A DNA stretch of 64,000 nucleotides from an uncultured Aliiroseovarius sp. (GCF_947497285.1 NZ_CANMFT010000004.1:124001-188000); one strand, 5' to 3'; shown: positions 27,084 to 38,500, numbered from the stretch's first letter. Program-made: numbers and translations. Notes: generated by a model not told the origin, from the sequence alone.

Positions 27084-27956
27084 ATGACCCGTATCATCGA
27101 ACGCCTCAGCGAAGTTTCCACCAACTACGACGCCTATTTCGTGGACCTCTGGGGCTGTGTGCATGACGGGGTGCATCCTTACACCGACGCAGTTGACGCT
27201 CTCCGGCAGGTGCGGGCAAATGGCGGTTTCGTCGTTCTTGTCACGAATGCCCCGCGCCACCGGACCTCGGTCGAGGGGCAGTTGGATCAAATCGGTGTGC
27301 CGCGCGATTGCTGGGACACGATCGCGACCTCGGGCGACAGCGCGCGGGCGGCGATGTTCACCGGTGCGGTTGGAAATAAGGTGTGGTTCATGGGCGAGGA
27401 TCACGACCGCAGCTTCTTCGACCCGCTCGCCCTTATCGACAACCCCGTCGACATAGAAGAGGTCGCGCTGGACAAAGCAGACGGCATCGTTTGCTGTGGC
27501 CCGTTTGACCCGCACACCCATCCCGACACCCTGCGACCCCAGCTGTTACTGGCCAAGCAAAAGGGGCTGAAGCTGCTCTGCGCCAACCCCGATATCGTCG
27601 TGGATCGTGGCGAGACGCGGGAATGGTGCGCGGGCGCCATCGCGCAGCTTTATACCGAGATGGGCGGCGAGAGCCTCTATTTCGGCAAGCCTCATCCGCC
27701 AATCTATGACCTTGCCCGCCGCCGCATGACCGCCGAAGGGCGCGCGGTGGATGACAGCCGTATCCTTGCCATTGGCGACGGCATCCTGACCGATATCAAA
27801 GGTGCGCAGGGGGAGGATATTGATTCTCTGTTCATCACTGGCGGGCTGGCGCGGGACGAAACGCAGACACATCGACAACCGGATACAGACGCGCTGGGGC
27901 GGTTTGTCGCGGCAGAAATGGTCACGCCGACATTTGCAATCGGCTACCTGCGCTAG
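27084..27956 (+). CDS. HAD-superfamily class IIA phosphatase (TIGR01459 type)
   Basis: A 290-residue cytosolic HAD hydrolase. Motif I is FVDLWGCVHDG (Asp at about 21), with Trp where most HADs have Asp, as in the TIGR01459 group. Motif II is VLVTNAP, and motif IV is AIGDGILTDIKGA near 230. The class IIA cap includes the DGIVCCGPFDPH region. Substrate is not known. GAAGGAGA precedes the ATG. Confidence 0.9.
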   Translation: MTRIIERLSEVSTNYDAYFVDLWGCVHDGVHPYTDAVDALRQVRANGGFVVLVTNAPRHRTSVEGQLDQIGVPRDCWDTIATSGDSARAAMFTGAVGNKVWFMGEDHDRSFFDPLALIDNPVDIEEVALDKADGIVCCGPFDPHTHPDTLRPQLLLAKQKGLKLLCANPDIVVDRGETREWCAGAIAQLYTEMGGESLYFGKPHPPIYDLARRRMTAEGRAVDDSRILAIGDGILTDIKGAQGEDIDSLFITGGLARDETQTHRQPDTDALGRFVAAEMVTPTFAIGYLR

Positions 27957-28154
27957 GCTCCGATACGTTTCCAACGTTATGAAATTGGGCCGCTGGGAGC
28001 GGCGCATGGTCGGCACGTTGACTGTGCTGCATAAATCCAGACTGACCGCCTCGTTCATTCCAGATCACATTTCTCCTTGATTTTCTGCGACTGCAAAGTA
28101 ATATTATTGCCAATCCAGAAGGCTATTGGTCTTTTTATAACTCGGAGGATTCAG

Positions 28155-28598
28155 ATGTTGGACAATTTCCCGCGCGGCACGATCTGTATTGAAGAGCTGG
28201 AAATCGGCATGTCACGCCATGTGACCAAAGAGGTGACAGACCGGGATATCGAGATGTTCGCCGAGATTTCGACCGACCGGAACCCGGTGCATCTGGATGA
28301 TGACTACGCCAATGACACGATCTTTGAAGGGCGGATTGCCCACGGGATGCTGACGGCGGGGCTAATCTCGGCCGTGATCGGTGAACAGCTTCCGGGTCAC
28401 GGCACCATCTATATGGGCCAAAGCCTAACCTTTCTGGCGCCTGTGCGCCCCGGCGACACGGTGCGCGCCGAAGTGACCGTGATGGACATTGATCACGCCA
28501 AACGGCGCGTCACGCTGAAGACCGAATGCCTTGTCGACGGCAAGCCGGTTCTGAAAGGCGAAGCCAAGGTCCTGGCCCCGTCGGCCAAATTCGACTGA
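28155..28598 (+). CDS. MaoC family (R)-specific enoyl-CoA hydratase
   Basis: A 147-residue single hot-dog protein. The hydratase-2 motif is present as AEISTDRNPVHLDDDYA with the downstream IAHGMLTAGLIS; the Asp and His of these segments are the usual catalytic pair. Such proteins convert trans-2-enoyl-CoA to (R)-3-hydroxyacyl-CoA, often for polyhydroxyalkanoate supply (PhaJ-like). The start at MLDNFPRG has GGAGG. The longer frame adds an AT-rich segment unlike the family. Confidence 0.9.
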   Translation: MLDNFPRGTICIEELEIGMSRHVTKEVTDRDIEMFAEISTDRNPVHLDDDYANDTIFEGRIAHGMLTAGLISAVIGEQLPGHGTIYMGQSLTFLAPVRPGDTVRAEVTVMDIDHAKRRVTLKTECLVDGKPVLKGEAKVLAPSAKFD

Positions 28599-28675
28599 CC
28601 TGTCCAAAGCCGGAAAACTGACCACCCAGCGCCGGTGGGCTTGCACCTGTTCGCTGCGAGCGCTAATGCCACCAT

Positions 28676-29614
28676 ATGCGGATTATTCGGGACTATCAGT
28701 TTGTCGAGAAAGCGGACCGCGGCGCCTCTGCCGCGATTGGCAACTTTGATGGCGTGCATCTGGGCCATCAATACGTGATCGACATTGCACGCGCGCAGGC
28801 GGCGGATCAGGCCGTGCCTTTGGGGGTCATGACCTTCGAGCCCCACCCGCGCCAATACTTCGCCCCCAAATCCAGCCCCTTTCGATTGATGAGCGCGGAA
28901 ACACGTGCACACAGGTTGGAAAAACTGGGGATCGAACGCCTGTATGAACTCAGCTTCAACGACACACTGTCCAGCCTGTCGCCGCAGGACTTTGCCAGTC
29001 GTGTGATTGTCGACGGGTTGGGCCTGAGCCATGTCGTCATCGGCGAGGATTTCCATTTCGGCAAAGGTCGCGCCGGCACGTCAGGTGACATGGTCGCGTT
29101 GGGCGATCAGTTGGGATTTGGTGTTACCGTCGCCCCCTTGATGTCTGACGATGTTGGCGAAGTCAGCTCGACCGCGATCCGTGACGCATTGTCCGAAGGC
29201 CGACCGCGCGACGCGGCCCGGATGCTGGGCCATTGGCACCGCATGGACGGAGAGGTCATACGCGGCGACCAGCGCGGGCGCGATCTGGGCTATCCAACGG
29301 CCAACATGTCAATTGCCGGGCTGCACCCGCCAAAGTTCGGCGTCTATGCGGTGCAAATCGACATTCTGACCGGCATACACAAAGGTAGCTACGGCGGCGC
29401 GGCCTCGATTGGCACACGTCCGATGTTCGGGGAAAACTTGCCAAATCTCGAAAGCTTCATTTTCGACTTCAAAGGCGATATCTATGGCGAAGATATTTCG
29501 GTCGCTTTGATCGACTATCTGCGCCCCGAAGAGGTCTTCGACAACGTCGATGCACTGATCGCGCAGATGGATGCCGACTGCGCCCGTGCCCGAGATATCC
29601 TGGCGAACTTGTAA
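28676..29614 (+). CDS. ribF: bifunctional riboflavin kinase / FAD synthetase
   Basis: A 312-residue enzyme that phosphorylates riboflavin to FMN and adenylates FMN to FAD. The N-terminal nucleotidyltransferase motif is IGNFDGVHLGHQ near 21-32. The late motif VSSTAIRDAL occurs near 163, and the C-terminal riboflavin kinase has RGRDLGYPTANM near 199-210. No Shine-Dalgarno is obvious before the ATG. It leads a tight gene string (ribF, Dabb, ycgN-like, threonine aldolase). Confidence 0.96.
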   Translation: MRIIRDYQFVEKADRGASAAIGNFDGVHLGHQYVIDIARAQAADQAVPLGVMTFEPHPRQYFAPKSSPFRLMSAETRAHRLEKLGIERLYELSFNDTLSSLSPQDFASRVIVDGLGLSHVVIGEDFHFGKGRAGTSGDMVALGDQLGFGVTVAPLMSDDVGEVSSTAIRDALSEGRPRDAARMLGHWHRMDGEVIRGDQRGRDLGYPTANMSIAGLHPPKFGVYAVQIDILTGIHKGSYGGAASIGTRPMFGENLPNLESFIFDFKGDIYGEDISVALIDYLRPEEVFDNVDALIAQMDADCARARDILANL

Positions 29615-29623
29615 AGGTCCAAA

Positions 29624-29914
29624 ATGATCCGCCATATCGTATTTTTCACATCCAAACGCCCTGAAAACCGCGAGACGATCCGCGAAGGGTTGGAATTGTT
29701 AAAAGGCATCCCCGATTGCCGCCATCTGGAAATCGGGTCGAACCTCGCCAATGACCCCATTCCTGGCCCGTCACCCGACTTCATCGTCTACGGCGAATTT
29801 GACGACGAGGCGCAGTTGGCGGCCTATAAATCCCACCCGCTTTATCAGCAGGCCATTCAGCGCGTGCGCCCTCTGCGCGAGCTTCGGATCGCCGCCGATT
29901 TCATGGCTGATTGA
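29624..29914 (+). CDS. Dabb (stress-responsive A/B barrel) domain protein
   Basis: A 96-residue protein made of one dimeric alpha/beta-barrel domain, starting MIRHIVFFTSK and containing GPSPDFIVYGEFDDEAQLAA and YKSHPLYQQAI, the hallmark pattern of the Dabb family. Function in bacteria is generally unknown. It starts 9 bases after ribF and its stop overlaps the next start by one base. Confidence 0.88.
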   Translation: MIRHIVFFTSKRPENRETIREGLELLKGIPDCRHLEIGSNLANDPIPGPSPDFIVYGEFDDEAQLAAYKSHPLYQQAIQRVRPLRELRIAADFMAD

Positions 29915-30366
29915 TGGGTGGTCCTCTGCGCAAAAAATTCTGGGAGCTGCCACTCGACAGCCTGACGCCCCCGGAATGGGAGGCGCTATGCGATGGCTGC
30001 GGCAAATGCTGCCTGAACAAGCTTGAGGACGAGGAAACCGGCGAGATCGTGTTCACCCGCGTCTCCTGCCGACTGCTTGACGGCGACACCTGCCGCTGCT
30101 CGCAATACGACATTCGCCTTCAATTCGTGCCGGAGTGCATTGTATTGACCCCGGAAAACATCGGCGAAACAGCATATTTCATGCCCGCGTCCTGCGCTTA
30201 TCGCCTGCGCCACGAGGGCAAACCACTGGAAGACTGGCACCCGCTCATTTCAGGCAATCCCGACAGCGTACACACAACTGGACGCAGCGTAATGGGGTGG
30301 ACCATCCCCGAATTCGAAGTTCCCGAAGACGAATGGGAAGACCACCTGATAGAGGAACCTCACTGA
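29914..30366 (+). CDS. YcgN/UPF0260 family cysteine cluster protein
   Basis: A 150-residue protein of the YkgJ/YcgN zinc- or iron-chelating group. Cysteines cluster as CDGCGKCC near 24-31, with later VSCRLL, TCRCSQY and PECIVL and a final SCAYRL. The protein starts MGGPLRKKFWELPLDSLTP, typical of UPF0260. Its ATG overlaps the Dabb stop (TGATG) and its stop overlaps the next start in the same way. The role is unknown. Confidence 0.9.
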   Translation: MGGPLRKKFWELPLDSLTPPEWEALCDGCGKCCLNKLEDEETGEIVFTRVSCRLLDGDTCRCSQYDIRLQFVPECIVLTPENIGETAYFMPASCAYRLRHEGKPLEDWHPLISGNPDSVHTTGRSVMGWTIPEFEVPEDEWEDHLIEEPH

Positions 30367-31415
30367 TGTTTTTCGCCTCTGACAATACCGGTCCCGCCCA
30401 CTCGAAGGTGATGGAGGCACTGGCGCGCGCGAACGAAGGCTATGCGATGCCTTATGGCAGTGACACGCTGATGGGCGAAGTACGCGCTTGTATCCGCGAC
30501 CTCTTTGAAGCTCCAGAAGCGGCGGTTTATCTGGTGGCGACCGGCACAGCCGCAAACTCGATCGCACTGGCGACCCTCTCGCAGCCGTGGCAGACGATTT
30601 TCTGCACGCCAGAGGCGCACATCCACCAAGACGAATGCAACGCGCCGGAGTTTTACACGGGTGGCGCAAAGCTGACCCTTGTCCCCGCCGATCACGCCAA
30701 GATGACCCCCGCCAGCTTGCGTGCTGCGATCGAGGCCGAAGAAAGCCGTGGCGTGCACGGCCCACAGCGCGGCCCCGTATCGATTACCAATGTGACCGAA
30801 CGCGGGACGGTTTATTCGGTGGCCGAACTGAACGCGCTTTGTGACGTCGCAAAGCAGTTTGATTTGCCCGCCCATTTGGATGGTGCACGTTTTGCCAATG
30901 CCTTGGTTGCGCTCGGTTGCACACCCGCCGAAATGACGTGGAAAGCAGGCATTGATGTGGTCAGTTTCGGTGGCACCAAGAACGGCTGCATGGGCGTCGA
31001 GGCGGTGATCTTCTTTGATCCCAAACACGCCTGGGAATTCGAGCTTCGTCGCAAGCGTGGGGCGCATCTGTTTTCCAAACACCGCTATCTGTCTGCCCAG
31101 ATGCTGGCCTATCTGACCGACGACCTGTGGCTGGACCTCGCCCGGCGTTCAAACGCCGCCAATGCCCGGCTGGCGCGGGGGCTAAAGCAAATTGAGGGCG
31201 TCAGTTTTCTGCACGAACCCGACGCGAATATCAGTTTCGCGGGTTGGTCGCGGGCCGGTCACCGCCGCCTGCATGAGGCCGGGGCCGCCTACTATGTCTG
31301 GGACGATAACCTTGATGGAGATGACCCGGACGAGGTGTTGACCGCCCGCATGGTGGCCGACTGGTCGATGACCGAGGACAACATTGACAGGTTTGTTGAC
31401 CTTGTGCGCGGCTAA
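30366..31415 (+). CDS. ltaE: low-specificity L-threonine aldolase
   Basis: A 349-residue PLP enzyme of the beta-eliminating lyase fold that cleaves threonine or allo-threonine to glycine and acetaldehyde. The start MFFASDNTGPAH fits the family; longer upstream frames overlap ycgN. AHLDGARFANAL and the PLP-lysine motif VSFGGTKNGCMG are present. Its start overlaps the previous stop by one base, and its end overlaps the convergent hydrolase by 4 bases. Confidence 0.93.
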   Translation: MFFASDNTGPAHSKVMEALARANEGYAMPYGSDTLMGEVRACIRDLFEAPEAAVYLVATGTAANSIALATLSQPWQTIFCTPEAHIHQDECNAPEFYTGGAKLTLVPADHAKMTPASLRAAIEAEESRGVHGPQRGPVSITNVTERGTVYSVAELNALCDVAKQFDLPAHLDGARFANALVALGCTPAEMTWKAGIDVVSFGGTKNGCMGVEAVIFFDPKHAWEFELRRKRGAHLFSKHRYLSAQMLAYLTDDLWLDLARRSNAANARLARGLKQIEGVSFLHEPDANISFAGWSRAGHRRLHEAGAAYYVWDDNLDGDDPDEVLTARMVADWSMTEDNIDRFVDLVRG

Positions 31416-32242
31416 GGTCTGGTTGGCACTGTCTGGCGCAGAAACGCCAAAATAGCATCGCCGACCTCGGCGGGATGGGTGATGGGTGCCATATGTCCTG
31501 CGCCCTCAATCACATGGCGCTGGACGTTAGGCAGACGCGCCTCAAGCACATCGTGGACCGCCCCCACCAAGGCTGGCGAGCGCGCACCTTCCATCAGCAA
31601 CACCGGCAGCTCGACACGCTCCAGCTCGCCGGGGGCAATCTGACCGTGGATATCATCATGCGTCACCGGATTCCCGGCGGAGATCAGATGAATACGCCGC
31701 GCCATATCTTCACGCAGGGCCTGAGGCAAAGCCTGCCACGCGGCGTCACGCCCCCACATAACGTTGAACAGGCGTGCAGCCTCCATCCGGTCACCCGAGC
31801 GCATGGCGTCAGCGAAAGGCCCGTTCATATAGGCCGCATTCTCGGCATAGGCCGGGTGGTCGCGGGCGGCGGCGAACAAAACCGGCTCGAACATCGTCAG
31901 GCTGCGCACGCGTTCCGGCGCGCGTTGGGCCAGACGCAGGGCAATCGTGCCGCCGTAACTATGGCCGATCAAATCGACAGGTCCAGGGGTCTCGCGATCT
32001 AGCAGTGCCTCGGCGATCTGAACGCTGGCGTCCTGAAAGTCCCCCGCTCCGTCCCAATCGGCACTGCGCCCGTGTCCCGGCAGGTCAAAGGCAAGCATCG
32101 TGAATTGGTCTGACAGGCGTTTTTCCAGCCCGCGCCACGCGCCGGAATGTGCCAGCGAGCAATGCACCATGAGTGCGGCGCGCGCGCCCTGCCCTGCCCG
32201 GTGCCAATAGGTCGGATGGCCTGCCAAAGGATCTATGTTCAT
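31412..32242 (-). CDS. alpha/beta hydrolase
   Basis: A 276-residue soluble alpha/beta hydrolase without a signal peptide. HCSLAHSGAWRGL forms the oxyanion region, FDLPGHGRS follows, the nucleophile elbow is GHSYGG near 94-99, and a late IEGAGHMAPI supplies the catalytic His. Substrate is unknown. It ends 4 bases inside ltaE and starts 1 base inside the DsbA-like gene. Confidence 0.88.
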   Translation of the reverse strand: MNIDPLAGHPTYWHRAGQGARAALMVHCSLAHSGAWRGLEKRLSDQFTMLAFDLPGHGRSADWDGAGDFQDASVQIAEALLDRETPGPVDLIGHSYGGTIALRLAQRAPERVRSLTMFEPVLFAAARDHPAYAENAAYMNGPFADAMRSGDRMEAARLFNVMWGRDAAWQALPQALREDMARRIHLISAGNPVTHDDIHGQIAPGELERVELPVLLMEGARSPALVGAVHDVLEARLPNVQRHVIEGAGHMAPITHPAEVGDAILAFLRQTVPTRP

Positions 32243-32841
32243 CAGGACTTAGCACTCAGATGGGTGTCCAACGCGTCCAGCCGGTCTTGTCCCCAGAACC
32301 TCTCACCATCGTCGCAGATATAGAAGGGTGAGCCAAAGACACCGGCGGCGACAGCGTCTTCAAGATTGCGGCCATAGGCTTCGGCCCCGGCCAGCAAGCC
32401 GCTATCGGCAAGACTGGGATCAAAGCCCGCATCTGAAAGGCAGGATTTGATCACCGCATCCTCAGCAATATCCTTTTCGCCCGCCCAACAGGCGCGCATG
32501 ATCCCATGAACCAACGCGCCCATATCGCCGCCACCTGCCGACTGCGCCGCGATGATCGCATAGGAGGCTGGCGCACCATTGGTGGGCCAATGGGCCGGGA
32601 TGTGGTTCATCGGCATATCCAACGCCTTGGACCAGCGCTTGAGTTCCTGCATCCGGTATTCCATCCGCGACGGGTGGCGGTCTTTTGGCGGTGTCCCACC
32701 GGTCCGTCCGAACAGCTGCCCGATATCCAGCGGTTTATACGTAATCTGTGCGCCATGGCGCGATGCAATATCTTCCAGCCGCGATCCGGCCAAATAGGCC
32801 CATGGCGACAACACTGTGAAATAATAGTCGATCTGCTTCAT
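32242..32841 (-). CDS. 2-hydroxychromene-2-carboxylate isomerase family protein (DsbA-like fold)
   Basis: A 199-residue kappa-class GST/DsbA-fold protein. It starts [19 protein letters not shown], the usual YFSxxSPWAY motif in which Ser replaces the redox Cys. [21 protein letters not shown] closes the thioredoxin fold. Homologues use glutathione to isomerise naphthalene-degradation intermediates, but many are of unknown role. No naphthalene genes are nearby. It overlaps the next gene by one base. Confidence 0.9.
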   Translation of the reverse strand: MKQIDYYFTVLSPWAYLAGSRLEDIASRHGAQITYKPLDIGQLFGRTGGTPPKDRHPSRMEYRMQELKRWSKALDMPMNHIPAHWPTNGAPASYAIIAAQSAGGGDMGALVHGIMRACWAGEKDIAEDAVIKSCLSDAGFDPSLADSGLLAGAEAYGRNLEDAVAAGVFGSPFYICDDGERFWGQDRLDALDTHLSAKS

Positions 32842-32947
32842 TTTTCCGGTCCCTGTTGCGCCAATGCTGTTTCAAGGAATCTATCCCGATGGTAAGGGGT
32901 GTCAACGTCACGATTCTGTCATTCAGACCAGCCCGGGGACCGCTGCC

Positions 32948-33961
32948 ATGCCATCCATCACCGAACCGAAACTCATTTCGGGCAATGCCAACCGGCCCCT
33001 TGCCGAAGCTGTTGCCAAACGCATGTCGATGCATCGCGGATCCTCTGTCGGATTGGTGGATGCGCGGGTGGAACGCTTCAACGACGGCGAGATTTTCGTC
33101 GAGGTTTATGAAAATGTGCGCGGCGAGGATATGTTCATCATCCAGCCGACATCGAACCCCGCCAACGACAACCTGATGGAGCTTCTGATCATCTCAGACA
33201 CGCTGCGCCGGTCGTCAGCTTCGCGCGTCACCGCCGTGATCCCCTATTTCGGCTATGCCCGTCAGGACCGCCGCACCAAAGCGCGCACACCGATTTCCGC
33301 CAAACTGGTCGCAAACATGATTGCCGGTTCGGGGATCGAACGGGTTTTGACCATGGACCTGCACGCGGCCCAGATCCAAGGCTTCTTCGACATCCCGGTG
33401 GACAACCTTTATGCCAGCCCGATCTTCGCGCTGGACCTGAAGCATCATTTCAAGGACTGCATGGACGAGGTGATGGTCATTTCACCCGACGTCGGCGGCG
33501 TGGCCCGTGCCCGCGAATTGGCCAAACGCATCAACGCGCCTCTGGCCATCGTGGACAAACGCCGCGAAAAGCCCGGCGAGATCGCCGAGATGACCGTGAT
33601 CGGGAACGTCGAGGGCAAACGCTGTATCATCATCGACGACATCTGCGACACGGCCGGAACGCTGTGCAAGGCCGCCGAAGTGCTGATGGAGAACGGCGCG
33701 CAAGAAGTTCACGCCTATATCACCCACGGCGTCATGTCCGGCCCGGCGGTCGAGCGTGTTTCGAAATCTGTCATGAAATCGCTGGTGATCACCGATTCGA
33801 TCCAGCCGACCGATGCAGTGAAAAACGCGCCCAACATACGCATCGTTCCGACCGCACCGATGTTTGCACAGGCAATCCTGAACATTTGGGGTGGCACCTC
33901 GGTTTCGTCGCTGTTCGACCATGACACGCTGGGGCCGCTTTACGAAGGTATGTATTGGTAA
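32948..33961 (+). CDS. prs: ribose-phosphate pyrophosphokinase
   Basis: A 337-residue PRPP synthetase that makes PRPP from ribose 5-phosphate and ATP. Motifs include [16 protein letters not shown] (ATP flexible loop), [27 protein letters not shown] and the PRPP loop [14 protein letters not shown] near 245. It starts at [13 protein letters not shown]; an upstream frame start adds 28 unlikely residues. It is longer than the E. coli enzyme (315), as usual for the order. Confidence 0.97.
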   Translation: MPSITEPKLISGNANRPLAEAVAKRMSMHRGSSVGLVDARVERFNDGEIFVEVYENVRGEDMFIIQPTSNPANDNLMELLIISDTLRRSSASRVTAVIPYFGYARQDRRTKARTPISAKLVANMIAGSGIERVLTMDLHAAQIQGFFDIPVDNLYASPIFALDLKHHFKDCMDEVMVISPDVGGVARARELAKRINAPLAIVDKRREKPGEIAEMTVIGNVEGKRCIIIDDICDTAGTLCKAAEVLMENGAQEVHAYITHGVMSGPAVERVSKSVMKSLVITDSIQPTDAVKNAPNIRIVPTAPMFAQAILNIWGGTSVSSLFDHDTLGPLYEGMYW

Positions 33962-34024
33962 AAAGGGCAAGCGAGCGGACGTAGAAAGGGCCTTTCGAGC
34001 CGATCTCTGATCCAACCTCTGGAT

Positions 34025-34372
34025 TCAGACATCCCAATCGTCGTCGCTTCGCACTTCACCGATCGCCATCCAGTCCACCCTCAGTCGCGCCACCCGCGTA
34101 TCGCCCCAGGTACGAAAGACAATTTCGAACCCTGTCGGCGTTGTGTTCTGGGCTGCAATATCCGCGCGGGCGTTGGTTCGCTTGTCGAGGTCCCACATGG
34201 ACACGCTGACATGAATGACCGGAGGCGTCACGAATGCTTCTGAGAAGCGAACTGCGGTGACCAGCTTACGCGGTCCTTGGCCTGTCCACATCTCTCCGTC
34301 ATGTTCAAAATCAGAAAACAGCACCTGACTGCCGCGATCGATCCCGACTGTATGACTTTTGACCCTTCGCAT
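34025..34372 (-). CDS. H-type lectin domain protein
   Basis: A 115-residue single-domain protein with the pattern of the H-type (Helix pomatia agglutinin) lectin fold. It reads MWTGQGPRKLVTAVRFSEAF, then PPVIHVSVSMWDLD, then GFEIVFRTWGDTRVA and LRVDWMAIGE. There is no signal peptide, so it may act in the cytosol or be exported by another route. A TTG start at 34387 is possible but has no support. An inverted repeat, TCAGGT-N6-ACCTGA at 34402-34419, lies 30 bases upstream and could be an operator. Carbohydrate binding is by family only. Confidence 0.82.
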   Translation of the reverse strand: MRRVKSHTVGIDRGSQVLFSDFEHDGEMWTGQGPRKLVTAVRFSEAFVTPPVIHVSVSMWDLDKRTNARADIAAQNTTPTGFEIVFRTWGDTRVARLRVDWMAIGEVRSDDDWDV

Positions 34373-34401
34373 ACTGCGATTTCCCAATACTTTAACTCAC
34401 G

Positions 34402-34419
34402 TCAGGTAAACAAACCTGA
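34402..34419. promoter_or_regulatory. inverted repeat upstream of the lectin gene
   Basis: TCAGGT and ACCTGA are perfect reverse complements around AAACAA. It lies in the 72-base gap between the MFS stop and the lectin start, so it may be an operator or a weak MFS trailer hairpin. Confidence 0.4.
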
Positions 34420-34444
34420 AACACAACCTTAAGGCAACCCATGC

Positions 34445-35659
34445 CTAGCGCTTGAGCCGCAAAAAGAAAGGGAAAATCAGCAATATAAGCACCGCAGAAA
34501 ACAAGAACGGTGCGCCGGGCAGATAGATCGATGCGTCCGCCCCCGCGAAGCCCTGAAATATCCACGTCATAACCATGGGCGCGATCACTGCTGAAACAGA
34601 CCCCAGACTTGCAATTACACCTTGCAGAAGGCCCTGTCGGTCTTCAGACACCATGTTGGCCATGATGGCCGTCATCGTCGGCGGGGCCATGTCTGCCAAT
34701 GCGGCAATGAGAATGACGGCAAACATCACCCAAACGCTTGTTGTGAACCCAAAGACAATCAGAGCAACGGTCGCGCAGGTGACTGAAAAGATGAGCGTGC
34801 GAAATTCGCCCAGACGCGGGATCAGCAGTCGCATGATGACTCCCTGCGTAAACGCAACCGCGATGCCATAGGCCGCAAGCGTCAGACCGATCAGCGCTGT
34901 GCCCCAGCCGAACACCTCGCGCGTCCAGAACGCCCAGAGTGTCGGGTAAACCATATTGGCAAACTCAAACACAAAGATCAGGGCCAGCGGCAGGCCCAAG
35001 CCGGGCAACCTGAACGCATCAAGGATCGATCCAAACGGGTTAAGATCACGGCGCCGAAACGCGCGGCGCTTTTCTGGCGCAAGGCTTTCGGGCAGCACAA
35101 ATATCCCCAATACCACGTTCGCCCCGGCAAACGCCGCCGCCAGCCAGAACGGTGCGGTCAGGTGAAAGCTTGCAACAAAGCCACCTATTGCGGGGCCCAT
35201 CACAAACCCGATCCCGAAGGTCGCCCCGATCAGACCGAAATTGGCCGCTCGGTCTTCGGGCTTCGAGATGTCGGCCAGATAGGCGGTCGCGGTGATGTAT
35301 GTGGCCCCCGCAATCCCCGCCAGGATACGCCCCACAAGCAACCACCAGAACGTTGTCGCCAGGGCCATGACGACATAATCAATGGTCAGCGTCACCAGCG
35401 CCAATAGCAATACCGGCCGCCGCCCCAAGCTGTCTGAAATGCCACCGATGATCGGCGCGAACAGAAACTGCATGGCCGCATAAGATGCCATCAGGATCCC
35501 ACCCCAGAACGCCCCATCGGCCGTGCTGCTCGCCCCGACACGCAGCATCAGGTCAGGCATGATCGGAAATACGATCCCAATGCCCACAGCATCCAGAAGG
35601 ATCGTGGCCAGAATGAACCAGAGAGCCGCAGGGTTGGAGGTTTGGGTCTTTGAACTCAT
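34445..35659 (-). CDS. MFS transporter, TetA (drug:H+ antiporter) group
   Basis: A 404-residue, 12-helix major facilitator. It begins [23 protein letters not shown], has the antiporter motif [17 protein letters not shown] between helices 2 and 3, and [21 protein letters not shown] in helix 4 and after. It resembles TetA-type tetracycline and drug exporters, but this group is large and substrate cannot be set from sequence. No tetR-like gene is adjacent. A TTG start 42 bases upstream is possible; the ATG lacks a good Shine-Dalgarno. Confidence 0.88.
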   Translation of the reverse strand: MSSKTQTSNPAALWFILATILLDAVGIGIVFPIMPDLMLRVGASSTADGAFWGGILMASYAAMQFLFAPIIGGISDSLGRRPVLLLALVTLTIDYVVMALATTFWWLLVGRILAGIAGATYITATAYLADISKPEDRAANFGLIGATFGIGFVMGPAIGGFVASFHLTAPFWLAAAFAGANVVLGIFVLPESLAPEKRRAFRRRDLNPFGSILDAFRLPGLGLPLALIFVFEFANMVYPTLWAFWTREVFGWGTALIGLTLAAYGIAVAFTQGVIMRLLIPRLGEFRTLIFSVTCATVALIVFGFTTSVWVMFAVILIAALADMAPPTMTAIMANMVSEDRQGLLQGVIASLGSVSAVIAPMVMTWIFQGFAGADASIYLPGAPFLFSAVLILLIFPFFLRLKR

Positions 35660-35701
35660 ACGGCCATCAGTGCCGTGAATAAGCCCTTTGCGCAAATGCA
35701 A

Positions 35702-35728
35702 AAAGCCCCGCCGGTCAGGCAGGGCTTT
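35702..35728 (-). terminator. Rho-independent terminator of the atpHAGDC operon
   Basis: AAAGCCCTGCC and GGCGGGGCTTT form the stem on the minus strand, followed there by a T-run (GGGGCTTTTTGC). It lies 25 bases after the atpC stop. Confidence 0.9.
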
Positions 35729-35752
35729 CGCAAAGCTTTGGCATGGGCTTCG

Positions 35753-36166
35753 TTAGGCGGGCTTAACCGACAGACCCAGATCGCTTGCCATGGCAGCGAT
35801 ATCGACCGTGCGCTTGGCCAGTTCGTCCAAGTTTGCAGCCGTTGCATTCTGAGATGCGGCAGCTGCATCGGAAACGAAACTGTCCAGCACTTCCTGTGTC
35901 ACTTCCGCAACCGGCAAGGCACGTTCAGCCAGAACCGAGGTGCCGGTCGCGGTGATTTCAGCGAAACCACCTGTCACGGCATACTCGGCATTGCCTTCGG
36001 GCGCTTCGACGCGAACGATACCGGGGCGCAACGTCGTGATCGTCGGTGCGTGGTTCGGCATCGCCGTCATGTCGCCATCGACACCCGGTAGTTGGATCGC
36101 CGTCGCCTGAAGCGAAGCGAGTCTTCGTTCGGGCGACACCAGATCGAATTGCATCGTATCAGCCAT
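35753..36166 (-). CDS. atpC: ATP synthase F1 subunit epsilon
   Basis: A 137-residue subunit of the F1 rotor. The N-terminal beta-sandwich ([32 protein letters not shown]) is clear. The C-terminal helices are Ala-rich ([20 protein letters not shown]). The form resembles the alphaproteobacterial epsilon, whose second helix is poorly conserved. It is the last gene of atpHAGDC, 12 bases after atpD. Confidence 0.96.
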   Translation of the reverse strand: MADTMQFDLVSPERRLASLQATAIQLPGVDGDMTAMPNHAPTITTLRPGIVRVEAPEGNAEYAVTGGFAEITATGTSVLAERALPVAEVTQEVLDSFVSDAAAASQNATAANLDELAKRTVDIAAMASDLGLSVKPA

Positions 36167-36178
36167 TAGAGGGCCTCC

Positions 36179-37621
<1,443 letters not shown>

Positions 37622-38500
37622 TTAGAGCGCCTCGGCGCCCGAAATAATTTCGATAAGCTCGTTGGTGATCACAGCCTGACGCGAGCGGTTATACTGAATG
37701 GTCAGTTTCTCGATCATGTCGCCAGCGTTGCGGGTTGCGTTGTCCATTGCGGCCATCCGCGCACCTTGCTCAGACGCAGCATTTTCCAAGAGCGCCGAGA
37801 AGATCTGAGTGGCCACACCCGAGGGCAGCAGCGTTTCCAGAATACCTTCTTCCGACGGCTCATAGTCATAGATCGTCGACGCGCTTGCACCTTCTTCCGG
37901 GGCATCAAAACTGGCCGGAATGACCTGTTTCGCGGTCGGGACCTGCGTGATCACGCTTTCGAACGTGTTGTAGAAGATCGTCGCGACATCGAACTCGCCT
38001 TCGTTGAAGCGATGGATCAGGTCGATGGCGATGGATTGAGCGTTGTCATAGCCGACATTACGCACGCCCGACAGATCCACATGGGCGACCATCTGGTCGC
38101 CGTATTCACGCTTCAGCTGTTCACGGCCCTTCTTGCCGACGGTCAGGATCTTCACCGTCTTGCCGTTGGCCAGCAACTGTTCGGCCTTCGCACGCGCCAT
38201 TTTCACGATCGACGAGTTGAAGCCGCCGCAAAGCCCGCGTTCAGCCGTCATGACCACCAACAGGTGGACTTGATCGGCACCCGAGCCGGCAAGCAGTTTG
38301 GGTGCACTGTCACCCCCACCCGAAGCAGCAGCCAACCCACCCAGAACGGCGTTGAACCGTTCTGCGTAAGGGCGACCAGCCTCGGCCGCTTCTTGTGCCC
38401 GCCGCAGTTTAGCGGCGGCCACCATCTGCATGGCCTTCGTGATCTTCCGAGTGTTCTTGACACTCTCGATCCGATTTTTGAGGTCCTTAAGGTTGGGCAT
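37622..38500 (-). CDS. atpG: ATP synthase F1 subunit gamma
   Basis: A 292-residue rotor shaft subunit. The N-terminal helix [20 protein letters not shown] and the C-terminal [17 protein letters not shown] with [16 protein letters not shown] are the signature coiled-coil ends. ERGLCGGFN is the conserved central motif. It is the third gene of atpHAGDC. Confidence 0.98.
   Translation of the reverse strand: MPNLKDLKNRIESVKNTRKITKAMQMVAAAKLRRAQEAAEAGRPYAERFNAVLGGLAAASGGGDSAPKLLAGSGADQVHLLVVMTAERGLCGGFNSSIVKMARAKAEQLLANGKTVKILTVGKKGREQLKREYGDQMVAHVDLSGVRNVGYDNAQSIAIDLIHRFNEGEFDVATIFYNTFESVITQVPTAKQVIPASFDAPEEGASASTIYDYEPSEEGILETLLPSGVATQIFSALLENAASEQGARMAAMDNATRNAGDMIEKLTIQYNRSRQAVITNELIEIISGAEAL

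Noticed and set aside
33962-34024. A possible terminator with GAAAG-GGC-CTTTC after prs.
   Set aside because: The stem is 5 bp with a three-base loop and no T-run, too weak to call.
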